From NCBI GenBank assembly GCA_039654915.1, contig CM077595.1:82687501-82751500 (forward strand): a DNA stretch of 64,000 bases, read 5' to 3'. The stretch is from Aquilaria yunnanensis. Taxonomy: Eukaryota; Streptophyta; Magnoliopsida; Malvales; Thymelaeaceae. Shown here in pieces: positions 57,801 through 64,000 of this stretch (position 1 is its first letter; the number at the start of each line of letters is the position of its first letter). The position numbers and the translations under genes are program-made. Below the pieces are notes generated by a model, which had not been told where the DNA came from, did not search any database, and saw only the letters and a program-made list of their open reading frames with translations.

Positions 57801-60163
57801 AGATTAAGGCTCTGCTTGAATTCCGAACTCCTGCCACAGTCAAAGACGTGCAAAGACTCACCGGAAGAATAACCTCTCTGAGCAGGTTTATTTCCAGGTA
57901 CGGAGATAGGTGTCGACCCTTCTTGAAAGTGCTCACAAAGGCAGCAAAAATGGAAGGCGACCTCGAAAGGAATGGTCATCCTTGGGATGAAAATTGCCAA
58001 AAAGCCTGGGAAGAACTCAAAGTCTACTTGGCCAGCCTGCCGACCCTGCGGCAACCTCGGGAGGGAGAGCCCCTCGTGTTATACCTCGCCGTCACGAAAA
58101 AAGCTGTGAGCTCGGTCCTCGTGAAAGAAGAAGGGCCAAAGCAATGGCCGGTCTACTATGTCAGCAAGTCCCTGCATAGCGCCGAAGTCAGGTACCCTTT
58201 GCTTCAAAAAGCTATATATGCCTTAGTGCTTGCAGGGAGAAGGCTGCGGCCATACTTTCAGGCTCACCCCATTATCGTCCGAAGTACCCTGCCTCTACGG
58301 GATGTTATGAGGAAAGTTGATCACTCGGGAGGGCTTTCCAAGTGGTGTATAGAGCTTGGCGAACACGACATCACGTATGAACCCCGGAAAGCTATAAAAG
58401 CTCAAGCTTTGGCAGACTTCATCGCCGAAGTACCAAACACCGAGGAGGGACATTCGTTCTCGGGCGAAGACGAGCCAAAATGGACGTTATATGTTGACGG
58501 GGCCTCAGGATCCAAACACCAGGGAGCTGGAGTGATTATCAGAGGCCCCGAAGGCCTAGAAGTAATGAAGGCCATCAAGTTCAGTTTCAACGCCACCAAC
58601 AATATGGCCGAGTATGAGGCCCTCATAGCAGGATTACGCCTGGCCAGAAAGATTGGCGTGAGAAACTTGAAAGCCCACAGTGACTCCCAGCTGGTGGTCC
58701 GGCAAATGGAAAAGGACTATGGCGCGAAAGACCCGACCTTGGCGAAATACCATGAGTTGGTAACAAAGCTTATTCGGGAGTTCGACGTCGTGAAAATCGA
58801 GAACGTACCCCGACGAGAAAATGCTGAGGCAGACTGCTTGGCGAAGTCCAAAACTTGCACCGAAGTGCTAAGCCACCCCAGCGTCGCAATGTTAAGCATA
58901 GCGACCTCGGGGAAAGGATGGAAAGAACCAATCAAAACGTATATCGCAACCAACACACTCCCCGAAGACCCCAGCGAAGCCGCAAAAGTGCGAAGGCGCT
59001 CCGGACGTTTCTTCTTAATTGGAGAAGAACTATATCGGCAAGGATACGCAAATCCACTACAGAGGTGTGTTAGTGAAGAGGATACTGAAATGATCCTCGA
59101 AGAAGTTCACGAAGGTGCCTGTGGTTCGCACATCGGAATCGACGCCCTGGCAGCAGTGATACTTCGCCAAGGATACTTCTGGCCTACCCTGAGAAAGGAC
59201 GCGAAGCAGTTCGTCCAGAAATGTGGTAGTTGCCAGAGACATGCGAACATCCAAAGAACACCCTCAGAGTTCGTGACTTCGGCAGACTATCCTTGGCCCT
59301 TCGCAGTTTGGGGCATAGATCTCATTGGGCCACTCCCAACGGCGCCTGGAGGCGTAAAGTTCTGCGTAGTAGCAGTAGACTATTTCTCTAAGTGGGTCGA
59401 GGCAGAACCTCTGACAACTATCTCGGCAAAAGAAGTGCAGAAGTTCGTATGGAAAAACATCGTATGCAGATTTGGCATACCGAGGGTACTCGTAGCGGAC
59501 AATGGATCCCAGTTCATAGACAAAGGATTCCAAGAGTTCATTAGCGACCTCGGGACAAAAATGCACTTCGCCCCAGTAGCTCACCCCCAAAGTAATGGGC
59601 AGGTGGAAGTATCTAACATGACCATAAAAGATGGTCTGAAAAAGAGATTGGGAGAAGCAAAAGGGAAATGGCCAGGAGAACTCCAAAGCGTGCTATGGAG
59701 TTACCGAACAACACCCCGAAGAGCCACAGGGGAAACGCCCTTTTCACTCGTCTTCGGTACAGAGGCCATCATCCCTGTCGAGATAGTACAACCGTCAATA
59801 CGAGTCCAAGTGTTCGATGAAAAATGAAATGACCTCGGCCTGAGAACCAAGCTCGACCCCGTAAGCGAACACAGAGAAGTAGCTGAGCTGAGAAGAAAAG
59901 CTTTCCAGCAAAGAGTGGCAGCAGCCATAAACCTACGCGCCAGGCCAAAAGGAATAAAGAAGGGAGATCTCGTTCTCCGAAAGGCTGAATTTGCACCCCG
60001 AAAGCCATCCCACGGGGTACTTCGCGCAAATTGGGCAGGACCGTACCTGGTACTTGCCGAAGTACGAAAAGGAGTTTATAAGCTCGATGATGCCTAAAAA
60101 ACACTTGGCATAGAATTAAAAAACACTTGGCACTCAGAGGCCTTGAAAAAATTCTATGCCTAA
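54827..60163 (+). pseudogene. Tat-like gag-pol polyprotein, one frame with three in-frame stops
   Basis: A single reading frame runs from about 54827 (ATG; another in-frame ATG lies at 54626) to a stop at 60161-60163. It is broken only by TAA 55145-55147, TGA 59825-59827 and TAA 60095-60097. The central open part (55220-59827, 1535 codons) carries: gag core about residues 45-155; a CCHC-like FCQFHRDHGHDTEDC at about 286; protease LLDDGSNADVLF at about 423; RT with YVDD at 799-802; RNase H; and a second RNase H starting WTLYVDGASG at about 1088. The integrase has a zinc finger from about 1304 and DDE residues D1367, D1427 and E1463 (spacings 60 and 35). The tail after the TGA continues the integrase C-terminus (GDLVLRK). 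All catalytic residues are present. No separate gag stop separates gag from pol. Confidence 0.9.
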
Positions 60164-60266
60164 AAAGTTTGGTGGGAAAGTTGTATTGCACAAGTTGGAC
60201 AAATTTGTCTAAGTAAAAAGTTCTGAAGAAGTACAAAACAAGAGTCTCACGAAAGCAATCGCCGAC

Positions 60267-60597
60267 GAAAGCAAAAGTATGGTTTTCCGAAGTCTCTTGA
60301 GCGAATATGTTCGGGACAAAGGAAAGCAAAAGTATGGTTTTCTGAAGTCTCTTAAGCGAATATGTTCGGGACAAAGGAAAGCAAAAGTATGGTTTTCCAA
60401 AGTCTCTTGAGCGAATATGTTCGGGACAAAGGAAAGCAAAAGTATGGTTTTCCGAAGTCCCTGGAGCGAATATGTTCGGGACAAAGGAAAGCAAAAGTAT
60501 GGTTTTCCGAAGTCCCTGGAGCGAATATGTTCGGGACAAAGGAAAGCAAAAGTATGGTTTTCCGAAATCTCTCGAGCGAATTATGTTCGGGACAAAG
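60267..60597 (+). repeat. 55-bp tandem repeat array, six copies
   Basis: Copies begin with GAAAGCAAAAGTATGGTTTT at 60267, 60322, 60377, 60432, 60487 and 60542; the last has one extra T. Each ends GAATATGTTCGGGACAAAG. It lies between the end of gag-pol and the end of the antisense gene. Tandem arrays in this place are known in Tat-lineage elements. Long frames across it exist only because the unit has few stops. Confidence 0.95.
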
Positions 60598-60732
60598 GGA
60601 AACAAAGGGATCTGGCAAAAAATACTTAGCCAAATTTTTATCTATTGAGCCAAAGAGTGCTTACAGAGAAGAAAGTTGCTGAAAGACTACAAAAAAGAAG
60701 AAGAAAATGAAGACAAAAGGCCCTAGTACAAA

Positions 60733-63180
60733 CTAAGGAACCTCGGCGTCTTGAGAACTGCCAGCCTCTATGCTTTTGTCAGCAGCCTTCGGTGCCGAGA
60801 AAGAAGGAGGCAGTTTCAAGTGCTCGATCTTGGACCAAGTCCACCGAGGCTCCTTCGGGATGTTCATGCCTTCGAGGAAGGAGAGGTCGAAATCTGGGAA
60901 CTTCTGCAGAATTTGGTGCCGAGCAAGACAGAAGCCGTCTTGAAAGCCCAACTTCGTCATATCATCAGACTCCCGCTTCTTGACCGCCAAATCTGCATAG
61001 TCCTTCTCCAGATCCGCGTAATCCTTCTCCAGGTCCTTAAGCTTTTTCTTCAATGCCTTCATCTTCTTCTTCTCTTCTGAAGGCTTCTTCAGAGATGCGA
61101 CCTCGGCTTCGAGCTGGGCCTTTTCCTCGAGCGTCTTCGCAAGGATTGCGTCACTTTCTGACTTATCCTTTTGAATCGCTTCTACGGTCGAAGTTAGCTC
61201 CGCCACCCGAGAGCCGATGTCGGAAATTTTCTGGGAAGTGCCTTTCTCAAGTTCCTCTTTCTCTTTTATGAACCCCTCCCGAAGTTCAGCAATTTCCTTC
61301 TCCGAAGACTGCTTCAGCTGAGCATTATCGGCAGCCAACGCCGAACACTGGGCCTTCGTCTTAGTGTAAAGGTCCCAGAGTGACGCCCTCCTTTCCGACT
61401 CTCGCGCCACCCGAACACGGAGCAACCCGGCATACCCCATCAGCTGCAAAAAAAAAAGCAAACAAAGGGAAAATGATGCTAAGTAAAAAGCAAAGGCGAA
61501 ATTGGCACTAAGGAAACAGTGAAGCGTACCTGGGCGGCGTGTTCAGTGAGTTTGGCGGCCAAAGAGATGTCGCCTGGGTAAGCCTCCGTAAGGGCCTTGT
61601 AAGAGGCCTCAGTAAAAACCCCTTTACACATCTGCCTAGCCATCTCGGGACAGTCCTCGGAGTACATATTCATGTCCTCCGTGAACGTCCAGAAGGGCTC
61701 CTTCGGAACTTTCCCTGCTGGGACTTGGGCATCCCGAAGGGCCCTCTTGCGGGCGTGTTCGGCAACCCAGTCAGGAGCGGCCACCTCCGCTGCACAACAA
61801 AGCAGAAAAATTGGTTAAGGCCAGAAAACTCTTAAGGATTTACAAGAGAAAAAAGGCTCTTCGACAAAATACAAACCTGCTGGCACCTCGGTAACGTCGT
61901 CGTCAAGAATCGATGCCGCCTCAGTAGAGATCCCCTTGCCTCTTATTTGGCGCCGTTCCTCGGCAGAAGGGGTCTCCTCCCCATCGCCCTCCAGAAGAGC
62001 TTGCGAAGGCGTGGGGCTTTGAGGAAGGACGTCAGAAGAAGGGACGTCGGCAGAACGAACCTCGGGCAAAAGGGCAGCAGGGTGTTCGGGCTCCTCGCCT
62101 ACCTCCTCCGGAATTTGCGGAAGAGAAGAAGGAGCACCTTTCTTTGCCCGTTTGGAAGGAGGGCCTCCCGAAGTCTGCTTTCGCCTCCGAGAGGCGGCCT
62201 TCTTCGTCTGTTCGCCCCTCTCGGCCTGCCCGGTAAAAAGAGCCTTGTAAAAGGCAGCCGCGTCGTCGCCCATCTCTGAAAAAAGAAAAAGAAGATCAGT
62301 GTAAGTCCAAGATGAAGTTATGAAGGAAAAAATGAGAAAGTAACTTACTCTCGTAAAAAGACTCATAAGTCTCCTTCCCCCGAAGGAGTTTCACGAGCCA
62401 GGAGTCCTTCCCCGAAGAAGCCGGTTTCGGCATATTGAGGTCTGTCACATGCTCCTTTACCACCTTAAGTTCCCGAAGGACCTCTTCAGTCATGAGCCTC
62501 CAGTTGATCGGAAAGGGGTAAAGGGCACGAGGAGAGACCTCGGCAGCCCAGTCAGAGACGGCCCGGATGCGCCTGTCGAAGTCCTCAAAGATAGGTGCTA
62601 CGTCGGCGTCTAGCAGTATCTTCGGGTCAACAACATCCATCTTGAGCCTCCCCTGAGCCCACTTGGTCGGGACGTGCGACCAAGCCTCCGACTTCTTCAG
62701 GAAAAAGAATTTTTGTTGCCACCCTCGCCAGCTGTCTTTGGTGGCGAAGGTGAACGTATACTTTTTGCTCCCGGATCCCCGAGGTAGCATAAAGTAGAAG
62801 CCACCCTTTGGGACCACGAAGAGCTTGTAGTACTGAAGAAAAACTACAAAGTGAGGTTTTATTTTGAAAACGCCGCACATACAGAGGAAGGCGTTGAAAT
62901 AGCAGTACGAGTTCGGTGGGAGTTGGTTAATGGCAATGCCATGGAAGTTGCAGAACGCGCTAACCATCTCCGGGGGGTGATACCGAAGTCCGGCCTTCAG
63001 TTGGGCTCGGAAAACGGTGATTTCATCACTCCGGTTGGAGAAAGGAAATTGGTCAGGACGGGGCAACCTCGTCACAGAGTAAGAGGGTAAGAAAAACTTT
63101 TTCTTCCACTTCGCTAGTTTTGCCGGAGTAGTGCAGCAGGGGTGAGAAAGAAGAGGTTGCCAACTCTCGGGAACAGGCAT
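60733..63180 (-). CDS. Antisense four-exon gene of the Tat-like element (gypsy-type transposon domain plus coiled coil)
   Basis: Exons on the minus strand: 63180-62349, 62275-61877, 61789-61530, 61443-60733. The three introns (73, 87 and 86 bp) all have GT donors (GTAAGT, GTTTGT, GTACGC) and CAG acceptors. Phases match at each junction, giving 2202 nt, 733 codons and a TAG at 60733-60735 with no internal stop. Exon 1 carries the block FRAQLKAGLRYHPPEMVSAF..LPPNSYCYFNAFLCMC..WQQKFFF, which I recognise as the 'putative gypsy type transposon' (Transposase_28-type) domain found antisense in Tat elements. Exon 2 is Pro/Ser/Glu-rich with a basic RRRKQ..KRAKK patch (possible nuclear signal). Exon 4 is a long Glu/Lys coiled coil. 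Function is unknown. It is transcribed towards gag-pol, if at all. Confidence 0.75.
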
Positions 63181-63423
63181 GATGAAAACGAGTTCGGGAA
63201 AAACAAGGAAAACGAGTTCGGGAAAAACAAAGAAGAAGCTTTGAAAAAAGCAAAAGGACTAAAACCCACCAAAGGTCTTGCCGGAATCTGGATTCCTGGA
63301 AGCCGTCGTGAAAAGTGGTCGGAAAAACGCCTGAAAAAGGAGAACCGCCGCGGAAAATTGGGAGAGAATTAGAAGGCAAAAGAAAGCAAAAGCAGAAGAA
63401 GAAAGAGGGTTATGACAGGACTG

Positions 63424-63434
63424 ATATATATAGG
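63424..63434 (-). promoter_or_regulatory. Candidate TATA box of the antisense gene
   Basis: On the minus strand CCTATATATATC lies about 245 bp before the ATG at 63180, and a CT-rich stretch follows where transcription could start. Two copies of AAAACGAGTTCGGGAAAAAC (plus strand, 63186 and 63212) fall in the leader. Confidence 0.5.
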
Positions 63435-63667
63435 CCGAGAAGGCCAGGAGAACCGTCGTCATTAGTACCCTCGGAAGGCGAAGCATCGCCATAACTACTA
63501 AGAGCGCCTGAAAAGTCGCGCCAGCCGTACTCAGTGCATTCTTACCCAGAAAAAGTGTGCCATGTGTCGGTCATCGCGCAGCAAACGTGCCACGTGTCGT
63601 CCTAGACTGACTCTGCTGGATACAGGACGCGACGCATGAGCAGACCTATAAAGGCAAAAAAGTAGGT

Positions 63668-63890
63668 TACCTCGAAGACACCAAAAGACAGCCTGTGACT
63701 TCGGGCAAAAGGTCTATCTTCGGTACAAGGTTATCCTATTTTCCCTCGCCACGAGGACACCAAGAGACAGCATGTGACTTCGGGCAGAAGGTGTATCTTC
63801 GGCACAGGGACAGCCTATCTTCTCGCGCCTCGAGGACGCAAAAAGGGCTGCCCATCGCTTCAGGCAGAAGAAGGCGTCTTCGGCGCAGAT
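63668..63890 (+). repeat. Three-copy imperfect repeat before the 3' LTR
   Basis: Units of about 75-80 bp each hold CTCGAAGACACC / GAGGACACC / GAGGACGC, then GACTTCGGGCA.AAGG and ATCTTCGG.ACA. Starts are near 63672, 63755 and 63830. Confidence 0.7.
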
Positions 63891-63946
63891 ATCACAACCA
63901 CAGGACCCGAAAACCGATGAACCGAAGTTCCTCACTTCGGCTTTTC

Positions 63947-63959
63947 GGAGGAGGGCCTA
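63947..63959 (+). promoter_or_regulatory. Polypurine tract of the Tat-like element
   Basis: GGAGGAGGGCCTA immediately precedes the 3' LTR start and would prime plus-strand synthesis. Confidence 0.7.
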
Positions 63960-64000
63960 TGATAGCCAAAGGCTATTGCCTCCTCGGTAGTAACTCCCTG
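63960..64000 (+). repeat. Start of the 3' LTR of the Tat-like element
   Basis: TGATAGCCAAAGGCTATTGC... is identical to the first 41 bp of the 5' LTR at 53685. The window ends inside it. Confidence 0.93.

Larger units (their letters stand above)
53685..64000 (+). mobile_element. Tat-like Ty3/gypsy retrotransposon, nearly complete, 3' LTR runs off the window
   Basis: 5' LTR 53685-54657, primer site, gag-pol on the plus strand, a 55-bp tandem array, an antisense multi-exon gene, a purine tract and the first 41 bp of the 3' LTR at 63960. The LTR starts match exactly over the visible 41 bp. The archaeal-type second RNase H, the primer site type and the antisense ORF with a gypsy-type transposon domain fit the Tat branch (Retand/Grande style). 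It interrupts a copia gag-protease. The element looks young: the gag-pol frame has only three stops. Confidence 0.9.

Noticed and set aside
59769..60682. Frames of up to 278 codons on both strands across the 55-bp array
   Set aside because: Arise because the tandem unit lacks stops; the period is not a multiple of three so no true protein repeat exists.

Overview
This window comes from a nuclear plant genome, probably a eudicot. The signs are angiosperm retrotransposon lineages (Athila-like, Tat-like, chromovirus and Ty1/copia), plant Mutator-like, CACTA, hAT and Stowaway elements, AT-rich intergenic DNA, and one host gene: an intronless plastid-type class I phospholipase A1 at 24793-26085. 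No tRNA, rRNA, CRISPR or prokaryotic signal was seen. Nearly everything else is transposable element (TE) DNA, much of it nested.

Layout. 1-15049: an Athila-like Ty3/gypsy element missing its 5' LTR (outside the window). It has decayed gag, protease, RT/RNase H and integrase, a spacer, an extra 3' ORF, a polypurine tract and a 3' LTR. Two solo LTRs (1834-3249 and 3287-5813) sit inside its protease codons, 37 bp apart. 15050-24640: small MITEs, an antisense hAT transposase pseudogene (17045-18094), a gypsy gag-protease remnant (18590-20090) and AT-rich DNA. 24640-26085: the lipase with a candidate TATA box and upstream ORF. 27644-29037: a miniature LTR element (TRIM-like) with three LTR copies and tRNA-Met-type primer sites, hosting a terminal-inverted-repeat element. 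29038-38803: a CACTA end, LINE fragments, a 2.6 kb hAT-like element with telomere-like sequence, and Mutator-like MITEs. 39362-41186: a Pack-MULE that captured exon-intron-exon DNA from a DOMON/cytochrome b561 gene and landed in a Stowaway-like MITE. 41792-45548: a second long-TIR MULE holding a CACTA element, which itself holds a Stowaway MITE and a MULE-MITE. 46309-50464: a complete-ended but internally deleted chromovirus on the minus strand. 52476-53684: a Ty1/copia gag broken by the last element. 53685-64000: a Tat-like element with 5' LTR, primer binding site, gag-pol, a 55-bp tandem array, an antisense four-exon gene, a polypurine tract and the start of the 3' LTR.

Most notable. The Tat-like element carries an antisense gene whose four exons join in phase into a 733-codon uninterrupted frame with GT-AG introns and a candidate TATA box of its own, while the sense gag-pol has three in-frame stops. 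The Pack-MULE and the nested series give clear insertion histories supported by target-site duplications (TSDs).

Limits: family names rest on motifs read by eye. No alignment, database search or expression data was available, and element ends without a stated TSD are approximate.
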